Numbered from the stretch's first letter, positions 1 through 7,989 are shown. The stretch is 50,541 bases of DNA from JAGLSB01 sp023135955 (GCA_030673645.1 DAOVIO010000014.1:1-50541); one strand, 5' to 3'. Made by a program: numbers and translations. The notes: generated by a model not told the origin, from the letters alone.

Positions 1-1
1 A

Positions 2-226
2 AAACTTACCGAAGAGCAAAGGAAAGAGAATATTGATCCTGTTCAGGAAGAAATCAAAACAGAAAATATTTGTGAAATCTGCCACAGGGAAATGACATTA
101 ATCACAATCAGAAAAAAGAAATACAAATACGATAAAGGGCATTCGATGTATAGTTGTGTTTGTGGAAATAAGCTCAGAAAAAGAACATACAATGAGGTAT
201 TGAGGGATTTAGGAGAAAGAGATTAA
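2..226 (+). CDS. Zinc-finger-like protein, C-terminal part (5' truncated)
   Basis: The reading frame is open from the window edge to a TAA, giving about 74 residues. A CEIC pair followed by a CVC pair, about 27 residues apart in a Lys/Tyr-rich stretch, looks like a small zinc ribbon. The N-terminus lies outside the window, so function cannot be assigned. If the window ends are joined directly, this frame does not continue the ATPase at the right edge. Confidence 0.6.
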   Translation, partial: KLTEEQRKENIDPVQEEIKTENICEICHREMTLITIRKKKYKYDKGHSMYSCVCGNKLRKRTYNEVLRDLGERD

Positions 227-252
227 AACAAACAAATAACATTTTATTTATT

Positions 253-651
253 ATGAGAAAGTTAATATTAATATTTGCAGTTGTATTGGTAGCCTTTACA
301 ACTGTCAACGCTCAGAATCCAGCGACACAGGACAAAGAAATGGGAAAAGATTCAGTTTCAAGCGAATTGTTAATTAAAGCGTTAGCAGATCATGAAACTT
401 ACAGGGAATCAAAATCTGATTCAATCCTTCAGAAAGCATACCTAAATAGTTTGGGATCATACGTTTTAATTGAGAAGGTAAAAAGCGAAGAAACGTATAA
501 CCGTGTCAAGAATTACAAAGGGCAAAGAATGTTGCATGTGGAGCAAATGTTTGACACTAAAGAACCTGTTTTAAGAAAAGTGCCATATAATCAGCAGACT
601 TATAACGCTTGGATTGCCGGAGAAAAAGCAAAGCATTTGAGCGATGAATAA
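253..651 (+). CDS. Secreted hypothetical protein
   Basis: A 132-aa protein with a clear Sec signal peptide: MRK, a hydrophobic core at residues 4-19, and a cleavage site after VNA before Gln21, the usual Bacteroidota pattern. The mature part is hydrophilic and helical with no recognised motif. It overlaps the next gene, a lipoprotein, by 8 nt. The two are probably translationally coupled and exported together. Function unknown. Confidence 0.75.
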   Translation: MRKLILIFAVVLVAFTTVNAQNPATQDKEMGKDSVSSELLIKALADHETYRESKSDSILQKAYLNSLGSYVLIEKVKSEETYNRVKNYKGQRMLHVEQMFDTKEPVLRKVPYNQQTYNAWIAGEKAKHLSDE

Positions 652-1411
652 AATTCTATCCATATTATTAATTCTGGTTGCTATTGGATGCGGCAACCAG
701 AAGAAAACTGAGCCTGAAGGTACAATGTTTTATGATACATTAAATGAAACTTTTGCATTTTATTCAGACGATGATATTCAACTGATTGATTCAACAGGTA
801 TTCAAATTGGAGTGATAGAATACAATACATCTTCTTTTAATGTTGGCGATACCTTAGTCCTTGATGAGAATACGGCAGGAGCATTAAGGGCAAAAAGACC
901 TGATGAAATTATCTGGCTTAATAGTCCTTCAGATGTAACATGGGTTGAGGACATACCTAATGAAGTTGTGGGAGGGCATATTGGCAATATGCATAAGAAG
1001 GTTGAACAAGCACCTGTAATTGTAAATGATTCAGGAGAAATTACATTTGATACCATAGATTATAGTAGCTGGTCGAAACGCATTAAAGAACGGCTTAGAA
1101 ATACGCCTCCTGTTTGGAGTGATGGTTTTAAATTTGAAGAAATGACATTAAACAGAAAAACTGGTCATTATAGATTTAAAATAACAAATGGTAGTTTTTG
1201 GAAATTACATCTTGAGAATGTTTCGGAACGGACATTCACTAAAGAGCTATATGCTGAAGGTACTTTGTATCACGAAAGAACAATGTTTGTATGGGTAGAA
1301 AAAGGACAAATCATAGCCTCATTCTATCCTATTCGAATGGAAAATAAAAACGATATACTCCTGCTTTGGAAATTAAAGTTTACCGTTAGTAATGAAAAAT
1401 TAAAGATGTAG
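644..1411 (+). CDS. Putative lipoprotein
   Basis: A 255-aa protein starting inside the preceding gene. The N-terminus is MNK plus a hydrophobic stretch ending in VAIGC at Cys16, a plausible lipobox, so the product is likely lipid-anchored in the host envelope. The rest is a soluble beta-rich domain with no family recognised. Surface lipoproteins made by phages can act in superinfection exclusion, but nothing in this sequence proves that role. Confidence 0.75.
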   Translation: MNKILSILLILVAIGCGNQKKTEPEGTMFYDTLNETFAFYSDDDIQLIDSTGIQIGVIEYNTSSFNVGDTLVLDENTAGALRAKRPDEIIWLNSPSDVTWVEDIPNEVVGGHIGNMHKKVEQAPVIVNDSGEITFDTIDYSSWSKRIKERLRNTPPVWSDGFKFEEMTLNRKTGHYRFKITNGSFWKLHLENVSERTFTKELYAEGTLYHERTMFVWVEKGQIIASFYPIRMENKNDILLLWKLKFTVSNEKLKM

Positions 1412-1469
1412 AAATAATTAATTTAAGAGGTTTGTCGCTTGATACTTACACAGGATATAATTATTAAAA

Positions 1470-1880
1470 ATGAAAAATCTATTCACACTTATAGCCATAG
1501 TATTGACAGTTCAATGCGTGGCACAGGACAGCATTAAATTTGATATTACTCCTGCTTTTATTTCAGAACCAGTTATGTATATGACAGATGATTCCATTAT
1601 TTACATCATGGGACAGAGAGTTGTTACAGATCGGGATTACAGAAGATATGACAACTGGTGCAATGAAATAGTTCCCGATACGCTTAATTTTGTGAAACGA
1701 GGTGCAATGTATTTGAGTACCAGTTCAAGTGCCTTATTACCACATGACACGGAATTCGATAATATAATAACGGTTAAGGATAGTGTGTTTGGAAATTTTA
1801 TATTTCATCAATGGTACATAAAGAAAAGAAGATGTGAACCTACGTTTAAAGGATTTATAGATTGGATAAAAGATAATTAA
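1470..1880 (+). CDS. Secreted hypothetical protein
   Basis: A 136-aa protein with a Sec signal peptide (MKNLF, hydrophobic core, cleavage near CVA before Gln19). The mature domain of about 115 residues is rich in Asp and Tyr and has several Cys residues, but shows no recognisable family. It is the third consecutive exported product at the left end, which suggests an early envelope-directed module. Function unknown. Confidence 0.7.
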   Translation: MKNLFTLIAIVLTVQCVAQDSIKFDITPAFISEPVMYMTDDSIIYIMGQRVVTDRDYRRYDNWCNEIVPDTLNFVKRGAMYLSTSSSALLPHDTEFDNIITVKDSVFGNFIFHQWYIKKRRCEPTFKGFIDWIKDN

Positions 1881-1889
1881 AACCAGAGA

Positions 1890-1979
1890 ACAGGGAGAAG
1901 AGTTCATTTAAGTATTGTGTATAGGAAACCCAAGTTTTAAAAACATAATAACTCAATGACTTCTGTATCAACTCCCTGT
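1890..1979 (+). other. Long-range inverted repeat in intergenic RNA
   Basis: ACAGGGAG at 1890-1897 is perfectly complementary to CTCCCTGT at 1972-1979, which is followed by TTTTATAAA. The 74-nt interior holds a small AAAC/GTTT hairpin. It could be a leader structure or a weak terminator between two early genes. Confidence 0.35.
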
Positions 1980-1997
1980 TTTATAAAGTAAAACAAA

Positions 1998-2108
1998 ATG
2001 AAAACGAAACAACAATCACAAGCAGTATTCTATGTAATACAAACAGTAGTAATAATACTGGCTATTGCTGAAATAATTTGGTATATGAATTGGGTTAATT
2101 GGATTTAA
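1998..2108 (+). CDS. Small single-pass membrane peptide
   Basis: A 36-codon ORF: a short polar Lys/Gln-rich N-terminus, then one hydrophobic segment at about residues 10-28, then a Trp-rich tail. It follows an A-rich leader like those of its neighbours and lies 10 nt before another membrane protein. The length and topology fit the run of small membrane proteins here. No family recognised. Confidence 0.5.
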   Translation: MKTKQQSQAVFYVIQTVVIILAIAEIIWYMNWVNWI

Positions 2109-2118
2109 AACAAATATT

Positions 2119-2322
2119 ATGAAAACATTACAACACTTTTTTTATGTATATTTAGGAATTGCCATACTATTCCTATGCGTTTTTGCTGTACTATTCTTAG
2201 GGTATTTTTTCTTTAGTGATATTGCCATTATAATTGAACTTATAACATGGGAAAAAACTAAAATATGTTTAGGAATATATATATTTGGAAGTTTTATTAC
2301 AGGCTTATTATCTGCTGATTAG
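2119..2322 (+). CDS. Small membrane protein, two TM segments
   Basis: A 67-aa, very hydrophobic protein with two predicted membrane spans (about residues 8-32 and 44-63) joined by a short charged stretch. It sits in a cluster of tiny membrane proteins at 2.0-2.8 kb. No conserved motif recognised. Confidence 0.6.
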   Translation: MKTLQHFFYVYLGIAILFLCVFAVLFLGYFFFSDIAIIIELITWEKTKICLGIYIFGSFITGLLSAD

Positions 2323-2379
2323 AATAAACTAACTCGAATTATTATAATACCTTATTTTAACTAAAGACAATAAAACAAA

Positions 2380-2793
2380 ATGAAAAATTTAGGGCAAAAA
2401 GTACTATTTGTACTTGGAAGTTTCTTGTTTATCGCAGGAACAGTTGGATGGTTAATTGAAACAATTGTTTTCCTCTTCATTGAGGGATGGCATTGGAACG
2501 CAACCAACAGCGTTGAGATCATGCTTGATAGAGTATTTGGATTGAGTTTGACAATCGGAATGTATATCGTATTCTGGACTGCAATTCTTCTCATGGTAAG
2601 AATGGTGCAGGAGATTGATGGATATGATAAATTGCTGAAGAGATTAACTCCTTTGCTGGGAAAGATATCCAAACCCTATGCTGCAATTAACTTAGAAGAT
2701 GCTATTGACCGAGACATTGGAGAGAAAGGCACACCAGATAGAGATGAGTTTGAGAAGGAAGTTAATAAAGAGGTAGAGGATGAAAGCAACTGA
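2380..2793 (+). CDS. Membrane protein with cytoplasmic acidic tail
   Basis: A 137-aa protein with two hydrophobic segments (about residues 8-34 and 51-73), then a soluble C-terminal half ending in a Glu/Asp-rich stretch. Its end overlaps the next gene by 14 nt. Function unknown. The layout would suit a membrane anchor with a cytoplasmic interaction tail. Confidence 0.65.
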   Translation: MKNLGQKVLFVLGSFLFIAGTVGWLIETIVFLFIEGWHWNATNSVEIMLDRVFGLSLTIGMYIVFWTAILLMVRMVQEIDGYDKLLKRLTPLLGKISKPYAAINLEDAIDRDIGEKGTPDRDEFEKEVNKEVEDESN

Positions 2794-3064
2794 TTTGAGA
2801 TATTTTAAAATCAAAAAGGATAGTATAAATTACAAAGGAAATTTATTCTTTGCTTATGATTCTGGAAAAGATCAGGTTTTGCAAGTTCGTGAATCAGTTG
2901 GAGAGAGAACAGGAAAACACAAAATGATAGGAGCATATTACATTCACAGGTTGACATTCCTATCAAATTATTATGAATTTTATTTAGAGGAAATATCTGA
3001 ACAAATATTCATAAATGCCTTTGATCGTGTATGTAGAAAATTAAGAAATTATACAGGAAAATGA
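2780..3064 (+). CDS. Hypothetical protein
   Basis: A 94-aa basic soluble protein with no recognised motif. It overlaps its upstream neighbour by 14 nt, and its stop overlaps the next start as ATGA. It is therefore part of a tightly coupled early operon (2380-4198). Confidence 0.6.
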   Translation: MKATDLRYFKIKKDSINYKGNLFFAYDSGKDQVLQVRESVGERTGKHKMIGAYYIHRLTFLSNYYEFYLEEISEQIFINAFDRVCRKLRNYTGK

Positions 3065-3336
3065 AAACACCAGAAAAAAACATTGAACTAAAAAGAAAAA
3101 TAAAAGAGGCAAATAGCTTTATTTTAGACATTGCAAAGATTCTAAAAATAGATACGGACGGGATTGGATTCGATGGATTGCAATTGTCTATTGATGATTT
3201 TAAAGAAGCACAAAAAGAAGTCTACAATCAAGCCATTGACGATGCGGTTAAGAATGCTAAAGTAATATGGATTGGAGAGGAAGGAAACGAGGACGCAGAA
3301 GTTGATAAGCAATCAATTTTAAAACTTAAGAAATGA
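3061..3336 (+). CDS. Hypothetical protein
   Basis: A 91-aa helical protein with charged, mixed Lys/Glu composition and no signal peptide. Start and stop both overlap neighbours by ATGA, indicating translational coupling. Family not recognised. Confidence 0.6.
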   Translation: MKTPEKNIELKRKIKEANSFILDIAKILKIDTDGIGFDGLQLSIDDFKEAQKEVYNQAIDDAVKNAKVIWIGEEGNEDAEVDKQSILKLKK

Positions 3337-3695
3337 GAGCAATTGATTTGCGAATAGGTAATTGGTACAACTCTGTAAAATTCAATCAACCTGTTAAGTG
3401 TGAATTGTCAGATTTAAGAGAATTGTACATTATGTCGGATGGTGCGTATAATGATCCTCCGATTGATGAAATGTTTGAACCACTCCCATTAACAGAAGAA
3501 TGGTTGATTAAGTTTGGGTTTGAAAAAGTAAAAGCAAAAAGCGGTATTCAGTCAGCTTATAAAAAGCACGGTATTAGAATAGAAATAAGTAATAGCGGTA
3601 ACACATATTACAAGAGCATTTCTAATCCATACGTTCACCAACTACAAGACCTTTATTTAGCACTCAAAAGGAAAGAACTAATAATTAAATCATGA
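3333..3695 (+). CDS. Conserved phage hypothetical protein (NWY...PLTEEWL type)
   Basis: A 120-aa protein starting with RxxDLRIGNWY, with a PLTEEWLIKFGF segment near residues 52-63. This arrangement recurs in small proteins of Bacteroidota phages and prophages, remembered rather than searched. The role is unknown. It is coupled by 4-nt overlaps on both sides. Confidence 0.65.
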   Translation: MRAIDLRIGNWYNSVKFNQPVKCELSDLRELYIMSDGAYNDPPIDEMFEPLPLTEEWLIKFGFEKVKAKSGIQSAYKKHGIRIEISNSGNTYYKSISNPYVHQLQDLYLALKRKELIIKS

Positions 3696-4198
3696 AAAAA
3701 CTAATCATATTAGAATTAATCAATTCGTTTAATCCTTGTTACAATCTTGAAAAAATAGGATTTACAAAAGAATTAGAGTTAACGCCAACCGAAGCTATTA
3801 ATCAATTCAAAGATAAAATAGAATCGAAAGATGATATTATCTGGTTATTGTGCCGTGAAGAGTTTATGTCCAAAAGAGACTTAAGACTTTTTGCCGTTTG
3901 GTGTGCTAGGGAAGCATTAAAGTTGATTGAGAATCCAGACGAAAGGAGTATAAATATTTGTAATGTTTCTGAAAGATTTGCTAATGGAAAGGCTACCGAT
4001 AAAGAACTTAATACTGCCAGGAATATTGCTTGGAATGCTGTTGGGGATGCTCCGCGTGATATTCTCACAACTGTAATGGCTGCTTGGGATACCGCTAATA
4101 GAGATGCTAGTAAGGCTGCTAAATATGCTGCTTGGAATTCCACAAAGGATATTGTTAAAGATGTTCAAATAGAAAAACTAAAAGAATATTTAAAATGA
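3692..4198 (+). CDS. Imm5-like putative immunity-fold protein
   Basis: A 168-aa helical protein. The central part LRLFAVWCAREAL, then ERFANGKATDKEL, then Ala/Trp-rich helices (AAWDTAN, YAAWNST) match the pattern of Imm5-like putative immunity proteins. Family members often sit in polymorphic toxin loci but also occur alone in phages. No partner toxin is visible nearby. It starts by ATGA overlap with the gene before. The immunity role is inference only. Confidence 0.55.
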   Translation: MKKLIILELINSFNPCYNLEKIGFTKELELTPTEAINQFKDKIESKDDIIWLLCREEFMSKRDLRLFAVWCAREALKLIENPDERSINICNVSERFANGKATDKELNTARNIAWNAVGDAPRDILTTVMAAWDTANRDASKAAKYAAWNSTKDIVKDVQIEKLKEYLK

Positions 4199-4271
4199 AA
4201 ATAGAAAAACTTTACACGACTTAGCCGAAGCAACCAAAGGAGAGTTACAACTTCAAAATGTAGAATTATGA
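4195..4271 (+). pseudogene. Tiny ORF with internal -1 frameshift
   Basis: An ATG at 4195 overlaps the preceding stop as ATGA, and a TGA at 4269-4271 overlaps the next ATG (4268) in the same way, but the two are in different frames. A -1 shift at the A5 run (4205-4209) joins MKIEK to TLHDLAEATKGELQLQ, giving about 25 residues. The paired overlaps suggest one real gene, either frameshifted or recoded. Confidence 0.4.
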
Positions 4272-4507
4272 AAAACAAAAAATTTAACAAACACAATTTC
4301 TTTCATCGTATAATTGCATCGCCATTTGTATTCTGCATTATACTTATAGCACACAACTTTTTCGTTATTAAACGATTTTGGCACTTCATTAAGTTTGGTG
4401 GCGAGTTTGTAAACTTTGAGATGAACGAAAGAAAAACACTATTGGAAATTTTCGATATGCTGAAGGATATCAAAGAAGAGCGCGATTCTAATAAACAAAA
4501 CAAATAG
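4268..4507 (+). CDS. Small membrane protein
   Basis: A 79-aa protein with a basic N-terminus (MKNKKFNKHNFF), one hydrophobic segment at about residues 17-33 and a charged helical C-terminus. Its start overlaps the frameshifted mini-gene. Function unknown. Confidence 0.55.
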   Translation: MKNKKFNKHNFFHRIIASPFVFCIILIAHNFFVIKRFWHFIKFGGEFVNFEMNERKTLLEIFDMLKDIKEERDSNKQNK

Positions 4508-4512
4508 TAATC

Positions 4513-4611
4513 ATGAAAACAAAACCTATATTCATTATTAAAAAGTGGCATTGGATAGTTATGTTATTAGGATTGTTATTTTGGATAGGATTAAGTGTTT
4601 TGATATTTTGA
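4513..4611 (+). CDS. Small single-pass membrane peptide
   Basis: A 32-aa ORF. The basic N-terminal dozen residues precede one strongly hydrophobic span (about residues 14-31) that runs to the stop. It sits 5 nt after its neighbour. The size is too small for confident identification. Confidence 0.4.
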   Translation: MKTKPIFIIKKWHWIVMLLGLLFWIGLSVLIF

Positions 4612-4624
4612 CTATATTTGTGGA

Positions 4625-4900
4625 ATGGAACAGAAAGTCAATACATTGGTTTCCAAGTTTGCAACTCCTTCCATGCTCATTGCTTTGGCATCGGCTATTA
4701 TCTGGCTAATAGTTGAAGTAAAGAAAGTTCCGGTAATAGACCAGCGTCAAACCAAATGGATTGACCGACAGACCGAAATGCACGCCGAATTCGACCAGTT
4801 TAAAGAAGAAGCGATAGAAAGGATTCACCAAGTCGAGATAAGCGTTAAGGACGAGAAAATTGAGCGATTACAAGCTGAAATTGAATATTTGAAAAAATGA
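4625..4900 (+). CDS. Membrane-anchored coiled-coil protein
   Basis: A 91-aa protein with an N-terminal membrane span (about residues 14-31, MLIALASAIIWLIVEV) and a charged coiled coil to the end. The architecture resembles the holin-cassette protein at 31223-31534 in this window, although the sequences are not clearly alike. A TATATTTG box lies 4 nt before the ATG. Holin or envelope scaffold are possible but unproven. Confidence 0.6.
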   Translation: MEQKVNTLVSKFATPSMLIALASAIIWLIVEVKKVPVIDQRQTKWIDRQTEMHAEFDQFKEEAIERIHQVEISVKDEKIERLQAEIEYLKK

Positions 4901-4924
4901 TAGATTTTAAAACAATTTAAAACT

Positions 4925-5248
4925 ATGATAGCTAGAAGATTTAAAACAGAACCATTATCAGGAGTTAAAGGAATAGTCTATGTTGCTGTTTGTCCTAAGC
5001 ATGGAAGCATTGCTATTCGTCAAATATTATTCCTCCCAAAAACAAAGGGATGGGAAGAAACAGTAACCAAGAATGAATTAATAATCAGAAATGAGAAAGA
5101 TTATTTTGTAACTGAGAGATTGGTTCACTTGCACAAAGATACATTTGGAGTTGCTTTAATGAACATTTATTCAATGCTCGCAGAGAACAATATTCCAAAA
5201 GGATTTGACTTGTGGAGTCATGATATCAGAATAAGGACAAAAGGGTAA
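4925..5248 (+). CDS. Hypothetical protein
   Basis: A 107-aa soluble protein. CPKHGSIAIRQI near residue 21 is the most distinctive segment. No family recognised. It belongs to the early run of small genes with short AT-rich spacers. Confidence 0.55.
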   Translation: MIARRFKTEPLSGVKGIVYVAVCPKHGSIAIRQILFLPKTKGWEETVTKNELIIRNEKDYFVTERLVHLHKDTFGVALMNIYSMLAENNIPKGFDLWSHDIRIRTKG

Positions 5249-5301
5249 TTATAATCGGCTAGAATTCGGCGTAAACAATAAATAATATTAAATAAAAACA
5301 G

Positions 5302-5622
5302 ATGAATGATAAAAACAAGCTGAATTACAGGGATTTCAAGGTAATTGAGTTCGATGGTAAGTACTTTGTATTCAGGAGAAAGCGAATAACAAAGGTTACA
5401 GGGCATCTTTGGTGGAAGGTGACAACTATATCATGGGAATGGAGAAGAGTTGATAAAAATGGAGATATCAGAGTTGTATCTAGCCGTTTCGCTTTCCCGT
5501 TCCATTCTCTGAAACCCTTTAAAACACTATGTGAGGCAATGACAAGGATTGATGTATTTGTAAAAGGTCAAACAACGCACTATCATCCAAAAGCGTTTGA
5601 AGTGCCTCAGTTGAAGGAATAA
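5302..5622 (+). CDS. Hypothetical protein
   Basis: A 106-aa basic protein rich in Trp, Arg and Lys in its first half (FRRKRI, WWKV, WEWRRV). It is preceded by the AAAAACAG leader found before many genes here. The composition is compatible with nucleic-acid contact, but no family is recognised. Confidence 0.55.
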   Translation: MNDKNKLNYRDFKVIEFDGKYFVFRRKRITKVTGHLWWKVTTISWEWRRVDKNGDIRVVSSRFAFPFHSLKPFKTLCEAMTRIDVFVKGQTTHYHPKAFEVPQLKE

Positions 5623-5629
5623 ATCAGTA

Positions 5630-5657
5630 ATGCGGTCTGTGTAAGGTCGCATATTTT
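5630..5657 (+). terminator. Weak hairpin before promoter P1
   Basis: ATGCG (5630-5634) pairs with CGCAT (5648-5652) and is followed by ATTTTG. The stem is short, so this is a weak terminator candidate. It lies between a gene end and a promoter, as the other terminators here do. Confidence 0.3.
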
Positions 5658-5698
5658 GTCTCCACACGATAGGGAATTAAAAATAATTATTAAAAAAC

Positions 5699-5729
5699 TT
5701 GCATGTTATTATATTTTTATATAATTTAG
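5699..5729 (+). promoter_or_regulatory. Early promoter P1 (TTG-N20-TAATTTAG)
   Basis: TTG at 5699-5701, a 20-nt spacer and TAATTTAG at 5722-5729 follow the Bacteroidota promoter layout. The same boxes and spacer recur at 33.0, 34.4 and 48.7 kb. The downstream leader ends in AAAACAGACAAAATG, which sets the next start at 5753. Confidence 0.7.
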
Positions 5730-5752
5730 TGGTGTATTTAAAAACAGACAAA

Positions 5753-6202
5753 ATGAAAAAAGAATTTACAAAAGGGAAATGGGCGTGGCAATTGTTTGGA
5801 GATACTTATAGCCTAACTGCTCAACATGGAATGAGAGAGATTATAGTTGGTGCTATCGAGCATCCTGAGATGGAATATCCTGTTGTTGGAATGAATAATG
5901 ACGGACTCCTTCGTGTTGTTGATAAAGTTCATCCTAATGCAAAATTAATCGCAGCCGCTCCTGAAATGTACAAACAGTTAATTTCAACTTATTTAGATAT
6001 TCAAATACAATGCAGAAAAGATTGGAGTATTGCACCAGTTGTTGACAGTATTAGAGCAAATTTGAGAAATACAATATGTAATGTATTTGACATTGATTGT
6101 GAGGAATTGCAATGTAAAATTGAATCATTGGCATATGGTGTCTTAAACAATGAAATTCAATACGAGCAGGCAATTGAAAAAGCAATGAATTTAAACATAT
6201 AA
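5753..6202 (+). CDS. Phage protein with NAKLIAAAP motif (paralog 1)
   Basis: A 149-aa protein. A longer in-frame start at 5699 falls inside promoter P1, so ATG 5753 behind the ACAGACAAA leader is chosen. FTKGKW at the N-terminus and NAKLIAAAPEM at about residues 63-73 are typical of a widespread, uncharacterised family of small phage proteins. The gene at 6414 is a second member with the same two motifs. Function unknown. Confidence 0.7.
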   Translation: MKKEFTKGKWAWQLFGDTYSLTAQHGMREIIVGAIEHPEMEYPVVGMNNDGLLRVVDKVHPNAKLIAAAPEMYKQLISTYLDIQIQCRKDWSIAPVVDSIRANLRNTICNVFDIDCEELQCKIESLAYGVLNNEIQYEQAIEKAMNLNI

Positions 6203-6215
6203 AAATCAATATATC

Positions 6216-6407
6216 ATGTTAACAGCAGTATCAATAAGCAAGGAGCATCGGGCATCATTTGAAAAGATGTTGAATAGTATTTTGCCTTTGGCATATCAGG
6301 TTGATGTAGTTTGCAGGCATGAGAAATTGAAATCAGTTTATTACATACCTAGCGATGATTCTAGGATAATTAGAACGTTAAGAAATATTGAACGAACATT
6401 AAATTAG
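6216..6407 (+). CDS. Hypothetical protein
   Basis: A 63-aa soluble protein lying between the two NAKLIAAAP paralogs, with short spacers on both sides. No motif recognised. Confidence 0.5.
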   Translation: MLTAVSISKEHRASFEKMLNSILPLAYQVDVVCRHEKLKSVYYIPSDDSRIIRTLRNIERTLN

Positions 6408-6413
6408 AGCGAT

Positions 6414-6755
6414 ATGAAAACACAATTTACAAAAGGAGAATGGATCGCCACAGATCAAGCAGACGGATGGGGATCAACTAAAAAAGACATCATATTGTCG
6501 GACGAGAAAAATGGCAAAGGAAAAAGAAAAGCTGTAGCAAGTGCTTTAGGCTTATGCGATGGTGTCAATAATCGTGAATTGGAAAAAGAACAGGAAGCCA
6601 ATGCAAAACTAATTGCAGCAGCACCCGATTTATTCATCAGATTGTGCGCCACTAATGAAGTGTTAAGATATTTGATTGATGAAGGAATTCTTAATGAAAA
6701 AGACGAGGAAATGTTAAAAAGAAATATTACTGCAATCAAAAAAGCAACATCATGA
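6414..6755 (+). CDS. Phage protein with NAKLIAAAP motif (paralog 2)
   Basis: A 113-aa protein sharing FTKGEW at residues 4-9 and NAKLIAAAPDLF at about residues 63-74 with the gene at 5753. The middle segment differs. It ends in an ATGA overlap with the next small membrane gene. Tandem paralogs point to local duplication. Role unknown. Confidence 0.7.
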   Translation: MKTQFTKGEWIATDQADGWGSTKKDIILSDEKNGKGKRKAVASALGLCDGVNNRELEKEQEANAKLIAAAPDLFIRLCATNEVLRYLIDEGILNEKDEEMLKRNITAIKKATS

Positions 6756-6907
6756 AAAGCGTATTACAACACCGAGTAAGGTACGATCAAACAGAGAAAA
6801 CCAACACCAAACCGAGCAAACGATTATTAGCAGCATTTATCGCTGTTATTATAGCAGCATTGATTGTTTTATTTAATGTTGCTGATTCGTTATTCCCAGT
6901 TGTTTAA
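6752..6907 (+). CDS. Small membrane protein
   Basis: A 51-aa ORF starting within the stop of the preceding gene. A basic half (residues 1-24) leads into a single hydrophobic span (about residues 25-43). The coupling and topology support a real gene, perhaps a small membrane effector. Family unknown. Confidence 0.55.
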   Translation: MKSVLQHRVRYDQTEKTNTKPSKRLLAAFIAVIIAALIVLFNVADSLFPVV

Positions 6908-6926
6908 ACTTTAAAACATAAATACT

Positions 6927-7493
6927 ATGAAATTAGAATTGAAACATTTAGCACCTTATTTGCCGTATGGATTGAAATGCAAAGTTGACAATGATAAAAT
7001 TATTTCAACTATTATTGGAATAGAAAAAGGGTATGAAGATAAATATGGTTGGTTTTGGATTACATGTGCAAAACGTTTTGCTAATGGAACTTCATTTAAC
7101 AGGCAATCTTCAAACATTATCAAACCAATCCTTCACCCTCTCTCTGATCTAACCAAACCCATAAAAGTAGAAGGCTATAACGATGGAAAAGAGTTTGTGC
7201 CGATTGTTGAGATGGCTAAAATTGCCGACTGTCATTTTAAATTTATACCAGACGTAAAGGAAATAAAAGAGTTCAAAGAGGATGGATGCAATATAATTCA
7301 AGTGCATTATGTTGATGATAGAAATCCTTATTTTGAATTTTCTTACAGTATAGAAGATTCGGGATTTAGAGAAAATAATGACGGCTTTACAATGACATTG
7401 AATATATTAAATGCTGTGCATAACCCATACACTATTGTAAAACGACTTTACCAATGGCACTTCGACCTCGAAGGACTAATTGAATCGGTTTAG
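6927..7493 (+). CDS. Conserved Bacteroidota-phage hypothetical protein
   Basis: A 188-aa protein opening with LKHLAPYLPYGLKCK and containing HPLSDLTKPI near residue 72. This opening is common in uncharacterised Bacteroidota phage proteins (remembered, not searched). No enzymatic motif is visible. Confidence 0.65.
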   Translation: MKLELKHLAPYLPYGLKCKVDNDKIISTIIGIEKGYEDKYGWFWITCAKRFANGTSFNRQSSNIIKPILHPLSDLTKPIKVEGYNDGKEFVPIVEMAKIADCHFKFIPDVKEIKEFKEDGCNIIQVHYVDDRNPYFEFSYSIEDSGFRENNDGFTMTLNILNAVHNPYTIVKRLYQWHFDLEGLIESV

Positions 7494-7524
7494 CAATATC
7501 AATAAACACTCTAAATAAATAAAA

Positions 7525-7767
7525 ATGAATACACTTATTGTAATTTTTCTTTTAACCATTGCTATATTTTTAACATGGTTCGCACCTTTATTGATAGAAT
7601 CGATAGAACATAAAAGGTATATGAAAAAGAAAAAAATAGAAAATAATCAGGCAGTTTTCAAGTGTAAAGGATGCGAACATGAGTTGCCCTTGAATTACAG
7701 CATGAAAAATCCTAAATATTGCTACCTGTGTGATCCTGAAGTAACAATTGACGAACTTTTAAATTGA
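7525..7767 (+). CDS. Membrane-anchored zinc-ribbon protein
   Basis: An 80-aa protein with an N-terminal membrane span (about residues 2-22), a basic stop-transfer segment, and then a CKGC...CYLC pair typical of a zinc ribbon at about residues 51-72. It may tether a small metal-binding domain to the cytoplasmic membrane. Function unknown. Confidence 0.6.
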   Translation: MNTLIVIFLLTIAIFLTWFAPLLIESIEHKRYMKKKKIENNQAVFKCKGCEHELPLNYSMKNPKYCYLCDPEVTIDELLN

Positions 7768-7785
7768 CATAAACACTCTGTAGTC

Positions 7786-7989
7786 ATGAAACGTAAAAAG
7801 TTAATTCAGTATTTAGAATCGTTTGAGGGTGTTCGATATACAATATTAGAAACACCATATTGCATTACTGCCACAATGATAAGCGTTTCTGAATTCAGTT
7901 TTGTAGATTTAGTCAGAAACAAACCTGATTACCTCAGAATGCGGATTTCTGCAAAAGGTTGTAAGATGGAAGTGGTAATCAATAAATAA
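7786..7989 (+). CDS. Hypothetical protein
   Basis: A 67-aa basic protein, soluble, with no motif recognised. It lies in the run of small genes before the late region. Confidence 0.5.
   Translation: MKRKKLIQYLESFEGVRYTILETPYCITATMISVSEFSFVDLVRNKPDYLRMRISAKGCKMEVVINK

Noticed and set aside
802..1056. Minus-strand ORFs (for example here, 3802-4143, 20328-20783, 27167-27505)
   Set aside because: All lie opposite well-supported + strand genes, have low-complexity Ser/Leu/Ile composition and no initiation context.
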